A DNA stretch of 64,000 bases, from contig NZ_CP163518.1 in assembly GCF_041080625.1 (NCBI RefSeq), forward strand, positions 310,001 to 374,000, read 5' to 3'. This DNA is from Streptomyces sp. CG1. Lineage in GTDB: Bacteria > Actinomycetota > Actinomycetes > Streptomycetales > Streptomycetaceae. Below the pieces are notes generated by a model. The model was not told the origin of the DNA. It was given only the letters and a program-made list of their open reading frames with translations, and searched no databases. Position 1 is the first letter of the stretch, and each line of letters opens with the position of its first letter. Positions 17,725 to 27,802 of this stretch are shown one piece after another. A program made the position numbers and the translations under genes.

Positions 17725-18093
17725 ACAACGTCCATCGACTGGATGCGCGGCACCGCGTCCAGCGCCAGAACGGTCATCCCGGCATCGGCGAGTGTCCGAA
17801 ACAGCTCGGGCCTTTGTCCCGGCGCGGGCAGGGCGACCACGGTCGCACCCTGCCGGAGCCGGGTGATCTCCGCGTAGGAGAGGGAGTTCACCTTCAGGAC
17901 GACATCCGCGTCCCAGCCCTCGCCGATCTCGGCGCCGGTATCGAGACGGGCCTGGTCACTGCAGCCGGACACCGAGCCGGCCTCGGACTCCACCACGACC
18001 TAGCAACCGAGACCCAGCAGCTGACGTACGGTCGCCGGCGTCGCCGCGACACGTGTCTCGCCGGAGACGGACTCGGCCCCGACGCCGATGCGC
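17725..18093 (-). pseudogene. pntA: NAD(P) transhydrogenase alpha subunit (PntA) N-terminal relic
   Basis: The minus strand reads IGVGAESVSGETRVAATPAT, then VRQLLGLGC, an in-frame TAG, then VVVESEAGSVSGCSDQ, DADVVLKVNSLSYAEITRLR and LALDAVPRIQSMDVV. These are the first about 125 residues of the PntA / alanine-dehydrogenase N-terminal domain, including ETRVAxTP and the AVPRIxRAQSMD region (shortened here). The stop codon, the deletion in that last motif and the loss of the NAD-binding domain show it is dead. Confidence 0.65.
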
Positions 18094-18149
18094 TGAGGTG
18101 GGTGGTGCGCAGGTTGTTGTGCAGACATTTCTCGTGTTCTCTCCAGACT

Positions 18150-18480
18150 GACGCGCAGTGGGGGCGGATAGCGTCGTTGTTGCCGGACCGGACGCCGAGC
18201 GGAGGGTGGACGGTGGCGGAATCATCGCCAGGTGATCGACGCGATGGCGTGGGAGTTCCAGATCGGCTCGCAGTGGGTGCATCTGCTCGCCCAGGCCGAT
18301 GCCGAGGGCGGCCGGGACTAGGTCGTCGCAGTGGACTCCGCCTTCGTCCGCGCCCACCAGGACGCTGCCGGGGCCCGCAAATAGGGGCCCCGGCTGGCGA
18401 ACCGGCTCGCCATGCGATCGGACGCTCTTTTGGTGAGATCACCGGTCAGCGCGGTCCGGACTTCTTCTCACCTCGTGATC
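18150..18480 (+). pseudogene. IS5-family transposase relic
   Basis: Fragments in order are TDAQWGRIASLLPDR, then AMAWEFQIGSQWVHLLAQAD, VVAVDSAFVRAHQDAAGARK flanked by stop codons, and RSDALLVRSPVSAV. They match the N-terminal DUF4096 block and the DST.VRAHQHAAGA region (first DDE aspartate) of IS5 transposases. Premature stops and missing parts make it non-functional. Confidence 0.65.
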
Positions 18481-18568
18481 TCACCGCCCCCCTGGCCGCG
18501 CTGCTCTGCTCGGCCACGGAGTGTCCGCCGAGGCAGTGCCGCTGGATCTCTGAGCCGGGGATCCGCGC

Positions 18569-18599
18569 GTTCCGGGGCCGGGCGCCTCGCCCCCGGAAC
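18569..18599 (-). terminator. Hairpin downstream of the AraC-GyrI gene
   Basis: GTTCCGGGG at 18569-18577 pairs perfectly with CCCCGGAAC at 18591-18599 across a GC-rich loop, 18 bases past the stop at 18618. There is no T-run, as is common for actinomycete intrinsic terminators. Confidence 0.55.
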
Positions 18600-18617
18600 T
18601 GTCGCTTGGTGCCCGGC

Positions 18618-19490
18618 TCAGACCGTGGTGCGGGTCACCGGGATCCACAATTGCGCGTCGGACTGCGCCGGGTCGTCCTGCGACGGGCGGGTACGCAGGA
18701 TCTCCGGCCCCGGACGGTACTCGTACGGGTTGGACGGGATCCACTGGGCAGCCACGTCACCCCACATCTGCTGCAGCGCCTGCGGGAACGGCCCGGTGTT
18801 CTCGAACACGGCCCAGGTGCCCGGCGGGCAGTCCAGCACATCGAGGTCCTCGGGCAACTCGGCGGCAGTGGTCACCACGGCGTGGTAGTAGTCGAGTTCG
18901 CTGCCCTCATCGAAGCCGTCCGACAGGCGCACGGTCGCCGACACCACGCCCTCCGGGTCCTGGTCCGAGAGGCCGACGATCCGCAGCATCGTCTCCGGCG
19001 AGATGCTCTGGATGTGCTCGGCGATGTGCGGGTTGATGCCCTGGTAGATCAGCGGGACGCGGGCCTTCTTGCCGACGACCCGGAATGCTTCTTTCTCCAC
19101 GATGCGGTACCGCATGGTGCTGTTCCCTTCGACGGTGAGGCGGAAGGACAGCCGGGGCTGCGAGTTCAGAGCCGCGCCGGTGCGCCTGGCCTCGCCGGGA
19201 CCGACACCGTGCACGGCGCGGAACGCCCGGGCGAAGGCCTCCCCCGAGGTGTAGCCGTACCGGATCGCGATCTCCAGCAAGGTCGGTTCTCCGGCCAGCA
19301 CTTCGGCTCCCGCCACGGTGAGCCGCCGGCGTCGGATGTACTCCGACAGCGGCATCCCCGCCAGCGACGAGAACAGCCGCCGGAAGTGGTACTCCGACGT
19401 GACCGTGATTCGGGCCAGCGCGGACACCTCGATGTGCTGGTCGAGGTGACCCTCGATGTGCTCCATGGCTTGGTTCAGCCGATCCAGCAA
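18618..19490 (-). CDS. AraC-family regulator with GyrI-like ligand domain
   Basis: The 290-residue protein starts with LDRLNQAMEHIEGHLDQ and two AraC helix-turn-helix motifs (VSALARITVTSEYHFRRLF and LEIAIRYGYTSGEAFARAF, within residues 1-105). A GyrI/Rob-type effector domain follows (about residues 125-290: RVVGKKARVPLIYQG, LDYYHAVVTTAAELP, PPGTWAVFENTGP). That domain binds small, often cationic drugs and activates efflux or detoxification genes. I place the start at a TTG (19490-19488) because a strong GGAAGGAGG lies six bases upstream and homologues begin here. Upstream in-frame ATGs lack such a site. No obvious target gene is adjacent. Confidence 0.88.
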   Translation of the reverse strand: MLDRLNQAMEHIEGHLDQHIEVSALARITVTSEYHFRRLFSSLAGMPLSEYIRRRRLTVAGAEVLAGEPTLLEIAIRYGYTSGEAFARAFRAVHGVGPGEARRTGAALNSQPRLSFRLTVEGNSTMRYRIVEKEAFRVVGKKARVPLIYQGINPHIAEHIQSISPETMLRIVGLSDQDPEGVVSATVRLSDGFDEGSELDYYHAVVTTAAELPEDLDVLDCPPGTWAVFENTGPFPQALQQMWGDVAAQWIPSNPYEYRPGPEILRTRPSQDDPAQSDAQLWIPVTRTTV

Positions 19491-19615
19491 CCCCGGCCTC
19501 CTTCCCTTTCGATCACCTACGTTAGGAAGGACCAAGCTTGCCGCACCCGACATCCTGTGCCCGCTCCGGTCGGGTGCGGCAGGCCCACCGGTCCGGGCGT
19601 CCACTTCCGGCTGGT

Positions 19616-19951
19616 TCATGTGGGAGAGGTGGCACTCGACGAATTTGCCTGCTCCGGTCTTGTAGTAGCCCATGCGCTCCGCCTTGAGTGACTTCTCTCC
19701 AAGTCGGGTGGCTCCGCGTAGGGGAGTTCACCTGTCCGGACGGTGTCGCGGTTCAAGGTCCGGACCGTGTCCGGGTTGGCGCACCACTGCTGCACTTCGT
19801 CCCAACACCCCTGCAGTTCGTCCCACCGTCGTCTGAGCCACTCCAGGTGGTCGCAGGCGGGATGGCGCTCGAGGCCGGAACCTCGGTGGTGGCGCCGCAA
19901 CTGCTCCGCGGTGAGCCTTTTCGCCGTCAGCCACGTCGTCACGATGCGCAC
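19616..19951 (-). CDS. Possible small hypothetical protein
   Basis: An open frame of 111 residues beginning RIVTTWLTAKRLTAEQLRRH, with a tryptophan-rich middle (CDHLEWLRRRW, ELQGCWDEVQQWC). It does not overlap the AraC gene if that gene starts at its TTG. Composition looks protein-like in the first 80 residues, but no family is recognised, there is no convincing ribosome-binding site, and the C-terminal end looks like read-through. It could be a decayed gene. Confidence 0.3.
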   Translation of the reverse strand: MRIVTTWLTAKRLTAEQLRRHHRGSGLERHPACDHLEWLRRRWDELQGCWDEVQQWCANPDTVRTLNRDTVRTGELPYAEPPDLERSHSRRSAWATTRPEQANSSSATSPT

Positions 19952-20158
19952 CGCACCCTTCCCGCCCGTCCCCGCGGCGTTGGAGGACCGTATCCCGTGA
20001 CGACTAGTCAGTGACCGGCCATCTGTGCGGTCTCCGATCCGTTCCTGCCGCCTCGACCGCGCTCTCCCGCCCCATTGTGTTGCGCCTTGCGCGCCTTTAC
20101 TGTTCGACTTTGCCTGAGTCTGTTTGATCCTGATTGCTCAGGCGGTATGGAGGCCGCA

Positions 20159-23100
20159 GTGCGAAGTAATCGGATGGGTTCAGAAGCTGCGAGACCCGGT
20201 CGCCGCCGGGGGTGGAGGGCAGCCCTCGCGACGGCCGCGACTGTCGCCCTGGCCATGGGCCTGACCGCGCCCGCCGCGGCGCAGGACGCCGGCGGGCAGG
20301 CACCCGCCGCCACGTCTGCCGCCAGTCCGCGGGCGCACACGGTGAGTCTCGACGGCTACTCCTTCCTCGTCGACGGCAAGCGCACCTACCTGTGGTCCGG
20401 CGAGTTCCACTACTTCCGGCTCCCGAGTCCGGATCTGTGGCGCGACATCTTCCAGAAGATGAAGGCCGCCGGGTTCAACGCCACCTCGTTGTACTTCGAC
20501 TGGGGATACCACTCGCCAAAGCCGGGTGTGTACGACTTCAGCGGGGTCCGCGACGTCGACAAGCTGCTCGACATGGCTCAGGAGGCCGGGCTCTACGTGA
20601 TCGCGCGCCCGGCGCCGTACATCAACGCGGAGGTCGACAGCGGCGGCCTGCCCGGCTGGATGACCACCAAGGCCGGGCACAACCGCAGTGACGACCCGCA
20701 GTTCCTGAAGTACGCGGACGAGTGGCTCACCCGGATCGACCAGGTGATCGCCCGCCACCAGCTGACGAACGGCACCGGGTCTGTCATCGCCTACCAGGTC
20801 GAGAACGAGTACTACAACGGCTCGGCCGCCGGACGCTCCTACATGCAGCACCTGGAGCACAAGGCCCGCGCCGACGGCATCACGGTACCGCTGACCGGAA
20901 ACAACAACGGCACCTTCAACTCCGGTACCGGCGCCCTGGACGTCGACGGACCGGACTCCTACCCCCAGGGCTTCAACTGCTCGAACCCCTCGAAGTGGAA
21001 CGGCGTACCCGACATCAGTTACGACCACCCGGACGGCAAGCCGCTGTACGCGCCGGAGTTCCAGGGCGGCGCCTTCGACCCCTGGGGCGGGCCGGGCTAC
21101 GACAAGTGCGCCCAGCTGATCAACGACCAGTTCGCCAACGTGTTCTACAAGCAGAACATAGCCGTCGGCGCCACCGCGCAGAGCTTCTACATGACCTACG
21201 GTGGCACCAACTGGGGCTGGCTGGGCATGCCGGAGAACTACACGTCCTACGACTACGGGGCCGCGATCCGCGAGAACCGCCAGCTCGATCCGAAGTACTA
21301 CGAGGACAAGCTGATCGGGTACTTCACGCAGTCGGTCACCCCGCTGACCAAGACCGAAGCGATCAGGGCCACGCCGCCGGACGACTCATCTGTCGTCGAC
21401 ACCGCCCGGATGAACCCCGACACCAAGACGCAGTTCCACGTCCTGCGGCACGGGAACTCCACGTCCACGGCAGTCGACAAGGCTCACATCTCGCTGGACT
21501 TCAACGCCCAGCCGTCCGCGGAGACCACCTACACCTGGGACGACCCCGACTCCGCGCTGCAATACACCGGTTCGTGGTCGCACGTGGCCAACCAGAGCTA
21601 CACCGGCGGCGACTACAAGCACACGGAGTCGTTCTCCAACAAGGCCGGTGACTCGGTCACCGTCCCCTTCGACGGCACCGCGGTCCGCTGGATCGGCTCG
21701 AAGACCAACAACCACGGCTACGCCGACGTCTACCTCGACGGCACCAAGGTGGCGACGGTCGACGACTCCGGTGGCGAGAACCAGGCGGCGGTCTTCCAGA
21801 AGACCGGGCTCACACCCGGGGCGCACACGCTGAAGATCGTCGTCGACGGGAACCACAGCTCGGGCTCCACGGACAACTACGTGTCCATCGACGCCATCGA
21901 CGTTCCGACGACCGCCACCGCGACGCCAACCTATCCGGTCGTGCCACAGCAGCCGGGCACCGCGATCACCCTCGACGGGCGCGACTCACACGTGATCGTG
22001 GCGAACTACCGGCTCGGGGACTCGCAACTGCGGTACTCGACGTCGGAGATCATGACCCACGCGACCATCGGCAACCGGGACGTCGCTGTGCTCTACGGCG
22101 ACTCGGACAGCGACGGCGAGACCGTGCTGCGCTACTCCTCCAAGCCCACCGTGACCAGCAGCGGTGGCACGGTCACGTCCACGTGGGACGCGGCCACCGG
22201 TGACCTGCGGCTGAACTACACACACAAGGGCCTGATACGCATCGGCGTCAGCGGCGGTGGAACGCGACCGCTGCAGCTGCTCGTCGGCGACAAAGCCACG
22301 GCGGAGACCTTCTGGCGCCAGGACACGGCGACCGGCCCGGTACTCGTGCGCGGCACCCACCTGCTGCGGACGGCGACCAGCCTGGACGGCGGCCGCACCG
22401 TGGCCCTGACCGGCGACAACGCCGATGACAAGAACATCGAGGTGTTCACCTCCGCCGACCACGTCACCTGGAACGGCGGGACATTGGACACCCAGGCCAC
22501 CGACACGGGCAGCCTCACCGGGAAGATCCCGGTGGCCGCCCCGATACACCTGCCGCCGCTGACGAACTGGAAGCATGCCGAGGAGTCCCCCGAAGCGGCC
22601 CCCGGTTTCGACGACTCCAGCTGGCAGGTGGCCGACAAGACGACCACCAACAGCGTCTCCGGCATCAACGCGCTGCCGGTGCTCTACGCGGACGACTACG
22701 GTTTCCACACCGGCAACACGTGGTACCGCGGCCGCTTCCGCGCCACCGGCAAGGAGACCGGCATCCACCTGGTCTCGGACTCCGGCGGCAAGGCGCAGGC
22801 GTTCTCCGCCTGGCTGAACGGCACCTTCCTGGGCAGCTCCACCACCGGCAGCGCCGACTTCACCTTCCCGGCCGGTTCGGTGAAGTCGAAGGGTGACAAC
22901 GTCATCTCCGTTCTCACCGTGAACATGGGCCACGAGGAGGACTACGACGCGACGAACGGCAACAAGACCGCGCGCGGCCTGACCAGCGCCTCCCTCGTCG
23001 GGGCCCCGCTGACCTCCGTCACCTGGCGGCTGCAGGGCGTACGGGGTGGCGAGGACCTGCAGGACACCGTGCGCGGCCCGCTCTCGACGGGCGGCCTGTA

Positions 23101-24331
23101 CGGCGAGCGGGCCGGCTGGTCCCTGCCGGGCTACCCGGACGGCAACTGGAAACAGGTGTCCCTGCCAACGACCGACACCCTTCCCGGAGTCTCCTGGTAC
23201 CGCACCGACGTCAACCTGGACCTGCCGCACGGCCAGGACACCTCGCTCGGGCTGACGTTCGCTGACGACCCGTCACGCAAGTACCGTGCCACGATCTTCG
23301 TGAACGGCTGGCAGGTCGGCAACTACGTCAACTACCTCGGCCCTCAGCGCACCTTCCCAGTGCCCAACGGGATCCTGAATCCGAACGGCCCGAACAGCGT
23401 CGCCATCGCCGTGTGGAACCTGGACGGCAGCACCGGCGGGCTCGGCAAGGTCTCGCTCACGAACTACGGCAGCTATTCCTCGTCCCTGCGCGTCGCGCAG
23501 AACGACAGCCCCCTCTACGACCACCGGAAGTACGCGATGCCGAAGCATCCGGGGGCCGCTGTCGCCCTGGACGTGCCGGACACCGCGCAGCCGGGACGGG
23601 CCTTCACGGCCGGGGCGACGGTGCGGGTACCGAAGGACGGAGTGTCCGCCTCGCGGCTGACGGCCTCGCTCTCCGCGCCCGACGGCTGGAGCGTGGGTGC
23701 CACGAGCCCCACGTCGGTCCAGCGCGTGCAACCCGGCGGATCGGCCACCTTCACCTGGAAGGTCCAGCCGCCGAGCGGGACGCTGCCCTCCGCCTCGGCA
23801 CTCACCGCCACGGTGCACTACGTGCAGAACGGACGTCAGACTGCCGGCGGTGATGAGCGCATCGTCGGCGGAATCCCGTCGGCTCCGCCGGCCGGGAAGA
23901 GCGCGGTGAGCGACCTGCCGTTCTTGTCCTCCACCAACGGGTGGGGTCCGGTGGAGCGCGACAGCAGTGTCGGCGAGCAGGCGGCCGGGGACGGCCGTCC
24001 GATCAGCATCGCCGGCGTCGGTTACGCCAAGGGCCTGGGCACCAACTCGGTCAGCGACGTCGAGCTGTACCTCGCCGGCAAGTGCTCGCGGTTGACGGCG
24101 GACGTCGGGGTCGACGACGAGACAGGTGGTGCGGGAACGGTGACGTTCTCCGTGATCGCCGACGGCAAGACCTTGGTGACCACGCCGACGATTCGCGGCA
24201 AACAGGCTGCGCTGCCGATCGACGTCGACGTCAGCGGCGCCCAGGTGGTCGACCTCAAGGTCGGTGACGCCGGCGACGGCAACGGCAACGACCACGGCGA
24301 CTGGGCGATGCCGACGCTGACGTGTGGCTAG
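20159..24331 (+). CDS. Secreted GH35 beta-galactosidase with C-terminal NPCBM
   Basis: The product is about 1390 residues, long for GH35. A basic start and the hydrophobic run ALATAATVALAMGLTAPAAA form a signal peptide. The TIM barrel contains FLVDGKRTYLWSGEFHYFRL, the acid/base glutamate in AYQVENEYYNG near residue 217 and the nucleophile glutamate in YAPEFQGGAFDPWGG near residue 299. Jelly-roll beta-galactosidase domains follow (a WYRGRF and a SWYRTDVNLDLP block), then an NPCBM module at the end (LPFLSSTNGWGPVERD, GVGYAKGLGTNS). It should remove terminal beta-galactose from extracellular polysaccharides or glycans. GTG at 20159 is chosen because GGAGG sits 5 bases upstream; ATGs at 20147 and 20174 are alternatives. 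Confidence 0.92.
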   Translation: MRSNRMGSEAARPGRRRGWRAALATAATVALAMGLTAPAAAQDAGGQAPAATSAASPRAHTVSLDGYSFLVDGKRTYLWSGEFHYFRLPSPDLWRDIFQKMKAAGFNATSLYFDWGYHSPKPGVYDFSGVRDVDKLLDMAQEAGLYVIARPAPYINAEVDSGGLPGWMTTKAGHNRSDDPQFLKYADEWLTRIDQVIARHQLTNGTGSVIAYQVENEYYNGSAAGRSYMQHLEHKARADGITVPLTGNNNGTFNSGTGALDVDGPDSYPQGFNCSNPSKWNGVPDISYDHPDGKPLYAPEFQGGAFDPWGGPGYDKCAQLINDQFANVFYKQNIAVGATAQSFYMTYGGTNWGWLGMPENYTSYDYGAAIRENRQLDPKYYEDKLIGYFTQSVTPLTKTEAIRATPPDDSSVVDTARMNPDTKTQFHVLRHGNSTSTAVDKAHISLDFNAQPSAETTYTWDDPDSALQYTGSWSHVANQSYTGGDYKHTESFSNKAGDSVTVPFDGTAVRWIGSKTNNHGYADVYLDGTKVATVDDSGGENQAAVFQKTGLTPGAHTLKIVVDGNHSSGSTDNYVSIDAIDVPTTATATPTYPVVPQQPGTAITLDGRDSHVIVANYRLGDSQLRYSTSEIMTHATIGNRDVAVLYGDSDSDGETVLRYSSKPTVTSSGGTVTSTWDAATGDLRLNYTHKGLIRIGVSGGGTRPLQLLVGDKATAETFWRQDTATGPVLVRGTHLLRTATSLDGGRTVALTGDNADDKNIEVFTSADHVTWNGGTLDTQATDTGSLTGKIPVAAPIHLPPLTNWKHAEESPEAAPGFDDSSWQVADKTTTNSVSGINALPVLYADDYGFHTGNTWYRGRFRATGKETGIHLVSDSGGKAQAFSAWLNGTFLGSSTTGSADFTFPAGSVKSKGDNVISVLTVNMGHEEDYDATNGNKTARGLTSASLVGAPLTSVTWRLQGVRGGEDLQDTVRGPLSTGGLYGERAGWSLPGYPDGNWKQVSLPTTDTLPGVSWYRTDVNLDLPHGQDTSLGLTFADDPSRKYRATIFVNGWQVGNYVNYLGPQRTFPVPNGILNPNGPNSVAIAVWNLDGSTGGLGKVSLTNYGSYSSSLRVAQNDSPLYDHRKYAMPKHPGAAVALDVPDTAQPGRAFTAGATVRVPKDGVSASRLTASLSAPDGWSVGATSPTSVQRVQPGGSATFTWKVQPPSGTLPSASALTATVHYVQNGRQTAGGDERIVGGIPSAPPAGKSAVSDLPFLSSTNGWGPVERDSSVGEQAAGDGRPISIAGVGYAKGLGTNSVSDVELYLAGKCSRLTADVGVDDETGGAGTVTFSVIADGKTLVTTPTIRGKQAALPIDVDVSGAQVVDLKVGDAGDGNGNDHGDWAMPTLTCG

Positions 24332-24386
24332 TGCCAGCTTCTGCGCCACAGCGATGCCGTCGGCGAATGCCTGGAAGGGATCCTTT

Positions 24387-24480
24387 CGGGGATGGTGACC
24401 TGCCTCAGCGGTCCGAAGTGCGCCTCGATGGGGTTCGCCCACGAGGCGTAGGTCGGGTCTGGCTTCGGCGTAGTCGCTTG
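24387..24480 (-). pseudogene. IS630-family transposase C-terminal fragment
   Basis: About 30 residues on the minus strand read PTYASWANPIEAHFGPLRQ, the hallmark region around the last DDE glutamate of IS630-type transposases (tyASWlNpIEahF). The reading is lost on both sides. An N-terminal IS630 fragment in the same orientation occurs at 36.4-36.6 kb, across the gene cluster. Confidence 0.6.
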
Positions 24481-24589
24481 ACGCCCGGTTCCTGATGTCC
24501 TGTCAGTTCGATGGGAGGTTCCGGGAATGTGACAGGCACGGGCTTCCAAGACGATGGAGTTCTCGACGTCCCGTGATCCGGATGGAAGC

Positions 24590-25400
24590 CCGTGCCTGCC
24601 GACGCATCATCGCCGATCCCGCCTGCCTTTCACCAACTCCGCCGACATCCAGCGGCCGTGCCCGGGGACGTCCCGGGCCTGCTGGAGGGGCTGGGCGAGG
24701 TGCCCGGCCCGAGAGATCCCGCGGCGTGCGACACGCTCTGGCCGTCGTACTCGCGCTGACCGCGTGCGCGGGTCTGGCCGGAGCAACCTCCGTGCCGGCG
24801 GTCGGCGAGTGGGTTGCTGACGCCCCGTCCTCTGTCCTGCAACGTCTTGGCGTATGGCCTGATCCGCTGTGCCCGAAGCCATACCTGCCTGCGGAGACGA
24901 CAGTGCGGCGGCTGCTGGGCCGTATCGATGGCGAGGCGCCGGTCCAGGCGGTGGGCCGCTGGGCTGGCCGGCAGGCGCGCCGGCACCGACGGTCGGATGC
25001 GCGCAGTGGCGGTGGACGGCAAGAGCCTGCGCGGAGCGGCCGGGGGCTAGGGCCGGAAGATCCACCCGCTCGCCGCCTGCGACCACGCCCGCGGCCTGGT
25101 CCTGGCCCAGCCGGACGTGGGCGAGAAGACCAACGAGATCACCTGCTCCCAGCCGCTGCTTCACACCCTCGCTGAATCTGGCAAACAGATTTCGCTGCAG
25201 GAACGCACCCACGACGCCGGGCACGGCCGGGGTGAGATCCGCCGGGTCAGCCTCACCGCCGAGCAAGCCACGCCCGCCGAGCTCGCGAGCTTGATCCGCG
25301 ACCACTGGAAAGTCGAGGCCCTGCGCCTGCGCCATGGCCACCTGGCGCAACACATCACGACACTTGCCGAAGCCGTGAGGAATAATTCACGCGCACCATT
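24590..25400 (+). pseudogene. ISAs1-family transposase with internal deletion
   Basis: Successive frames give PGLLEGLGEVP, RGVRHALAVVLALTACAGLA, VGEWVADAPSSVLQRLGVWP, LPAETTVRRLLGRIDG, RAVAVDGKSLRGAA (the DDE domain entry), then HPLAACDHARGLVLAQ, VGEKTNEITCSQPLL and, after a deletion of about 80 residues, GHGRGEIRRVSLTAEQAT and LIRDHWKVEALRLRH. These are the conserved blocks of ISAs1/H-repeat transposases. The missing middle and frame changes near 24715, 25045 and 25175 inactivate it. Confidence 0.75.
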
Positions 25401-26304
25401 AGGATCCGACGCACCATCAGGATCCGGCGCACAGTTATGCAACAGTGAGCTGCACACGATTAACCCAACCTCGTACGCGACAGTCGAATTTCCTCTTGCG
25501 GCACCTACCCGGCCAGCTGTAGCCTAAGGCGCGCAAAGATAAGGGTATTGCCAAGTAGCATACCAATCACGTGGAACGGTCACGTCTCAGGCTGCTTCGA
25601 AATAGCTTTATGTCGGTCAGTGAGAAGCTGCCATGGGATCCGCTACCGGAAAGCCCCTGCATTGCGCACTTTCTGAGAAAACGGGGGGACGAAGGGATGC
25701 ATTCCCTATTGACGCGCTTATGGGAATGGTGTCGACTCGGGCGCCTGATTCAGAGTGTCATCGCAGGCTTGACGGCGTTGTCGTGCGCCACTCTCCTCGC
25801 CGCGTCCCCAGGGCGAAAACACAGGTCCGAGCTGATCGGTTTGCCTGCACTGGCCGGCAGGCGTGTGACACCACCGGAGTCCCGCGGGGCTGAGCGCCGC
25901 CTGGGAAGTTGTGCACAGGCACGGGTTCTGATGTTCATTCAGGTCACCGCAACTCGTCCGGTCAAGGGAAGTCCCGTAACTGCCCGCGCACCCTCCTGAC
26001 CATTCCACACGCATGACCCACTCGGCGATCTCGATGGTGCCCGCGCATCGCTGGTGACGCGGCAGTGGTCTTCGCGTCTGGCGTTACCGGCAGCGATACC
26101 AACTCGCAGCCTCACACCATCGAAGTCCCCATGAACAATCTGCACCCTCTTACGCCGTCCATCTGGCTTGCTCGCCCCGGAAGTCCACGCACCCCGTGGG
26201 GGCAACTCATGGACGCACTCGGTTCCAAGCCTTTCGATCCACGCGACCAGGGCGCCGGCCGAATCCGAATAGTTCCGCTCGAAAGATGACGGGGGAGTTC
26301 AGCA
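25401..26304. other. Long region upstream of the sugar-oxidation cluster, lower GC, no firm gene
   Basis: This 0.9-kb stretch is visibly richer in A/T than the surroundings, especially 25370-25700. An open frame at 25571-25999 on the plus strand has a short hydrophobic segment (SVIAGLTALSCATLLAASPG) but no family match and poor codon bias; I do not call it a gene. The end near 26287-26300 carries GGGGGAG, the ribosome-binding site of the GH15 gene. It probably contains the promoter of the cluster; no -35/-10 pair could be picked with confidence. Confidence 0.4.
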
Positions 26305-27726
26305 ATGTCCGAGTCCACCAACACGCCCGCCCGCACGAACCGGCCAGCCGACACTTCCCGAGCGCGGGCGAACGTCCAGGTCTCCTTTACTCCGGGAGCG
26401 GTAGATCTGCCGTCGCTCGTGCCGATCATGTACACCTTCCTGTTCCGGAACATCGCCAGTGACGGCTACGCCTTCAGCGATCCGGAGTCGCCGGGTGACA
26501 TTTCCCGGAACTCGAAGCCGGGTTGCATCATCGCCGCCCCGTCCTTCCCGGCCGACACCCCCGGCATCGACGAGGACTACGTCTTCAACTGGGTGCGCGA
26601 CGGGGCCATCACGGCCATGGAGGTGGCCAAGGCCGACATGCCCACCCGCCCGGGCGGGACGGTGCAGACGCTCAACGATTACGTGCAGTTCGCCGACCTC
26701 TGCCACTCCAACGCCCAGCCGCCGGTGACCAAGGGGCACGCCTGCTTCAACATCGCCGGCGACGTCCGCCCGTGGACCGAGCAGAACGACGGTCCGGCCT
26801 TGCAGACGATCACCATCCTGGCCGCCTACGACCAGCTCGATGTCGGCACCCAGAAGCGGGCGGTCGACCTGGTGAACTCGAACGTGGCCTATCTCCTCGG
26901 CGTCTACCAGGGCCCCACCACGAACCTGTGGGAGGAGCACAGCGGGTACAGCTTCTTCGCTCGCTCGGCCCAGCTGCGCTGCTTCGAGGAGATCCAGGCC
27001 TCGACCATCGTCGGCATCGACAAGCCGACCGGACTGCGGCCCGCCATCAAGTGGCTGCGCCAGGCCCTTGCAGGACACTGGGACGGGAGCAAGTACGTGA
27101 GCATGCTGGCCGACCCCGGTGACGGGACCCAGCCATCGCCCCAGAATCCGGTCGTCAGCGGTTACGACCCGAACATCGACATCGTCCAGTCGGCCGTCTA
27201 CGGCGCCGTTCCCGTCACCGACACCAAGCTGCTGGCCACTGCGGCCCAACTGCGGTCGCAGTGGGAGGAGGGCGGCATCGCCTTCTACCCGATCAACAAG
27301 GCCGACAAGGAAGGCTTCGGTATCGGGCCGCTGTTCGGCCGCTACCCGGGCGACGTCTACGACGGTGACACCGCGCACCCGGTGCTCGGCGGCCACCCCT
27401 GGGCCCTCTCCACGTGCAACGTCGCTGAGCTGCACTACAAACTGGCCGCCGCGATCAAGTCGAGCGGCAAGGTGCCCGTGGACGACCTGTCCGCACCCTT
27501 CTTCGCCCAGTCCGGCATCGACGCGTCGACGGCCCCGGCGGCAGCCGCCGCCGCTCTGGCGGCGACCGGTGACGCCATGGTGCAGGCCGTCGTCTACCAC
27601 AGTGACAACTTGGAGCTGTCCGAGCAGTTCGACGGCACGACCGGCTTCGAGCGCAGTGTGCACAACCTGACGTGGAGCTATGCCGCCTACCTGTCCGCCA
27701 TGCGGGCCCGGGCCGAGGCCGTGTGA
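26305..27726 (+). CDS. GH15 glucoamylase-type glycosidase without signal peptide
   Basis: The 473-residue protein belongs to glycoside hydrolase family 15 of the fungal glucoamylase type. Markers are DYVFNWVRDGAITAME (about residue 90, substrate Asp/Arg), NLWEEHSGYSFFARSAQ (about residue 207, catalytic acid Glu) and LELSEQFDGTTGFERSVHNL (about residue 437, catalytic base Glu). These enzymes release beta-D-glucose from non-reducing ends of alpha-glucans. The N-terminus is polar (SESTNTPARTNRPADTSRAR) with no signal peptide and no starch-binding domain, so the substrate is probably an intracellular oligosaccharide or glycoside. It is the first gene of a nine-gene run, 76 bases before the GMC gene. 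GGGGGAG precedes the ATG. Confidence 0.88.
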   Translation: MSESTNTPARTNRPADTSRARANVQVSFTPGAVDLPSLVPIMYTFLFRNIASDGYAFSDPESPGDISRNSKPGCIIAAPSFPADTPGIDEDYVFNWVRDGAITAMEVAKADMPTRPGGTVQTLNDYVQFADLCHSNAQPPVTKGHACFNIAGDVRPWTEQNDGPALQTITILAAYDQLDVGTQKRAVDLVNSNVAYLLGVYQGPTTNLWEEHSGYSFFARSAQLRCFEEIQASTIVGIDKPTGLRPAIKWLRQALAGHWDGSKYVSMLADPGDGTQPSPQNPVVSGYDPNIDIVQSAVYGAVPVTDTKLLATAAQLRSQWEEGGIAFYPINKADKEGFGIGPLFGRYPGDVYDGDTAHPVLGGHPWALSTCNVAELHYKLAAAIKSSGKVPVDDLSAPFFAQSGIDASTAPAAAAAALAATGDAMVQAVVYHSDNLELSEQFDGTTGFERSVHNLTWSYAAYLSAMRARAEAV

Positions 27727-27802
27727 CCCATGGCCGACCGACTCGGATCCCCACCACCACACCGGTCCCGGCCGCGCCTGGCAGCGGAGGAGTGACTGCC
27801 CC

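Noticed and set aside
25571..25999. A possible 142-residue gene upstream of the cluster
   Set aside because: Codon bias is poor, there is no family match, and the ribosome-binding site is weak; only a short hydrophobic stretch stands out.
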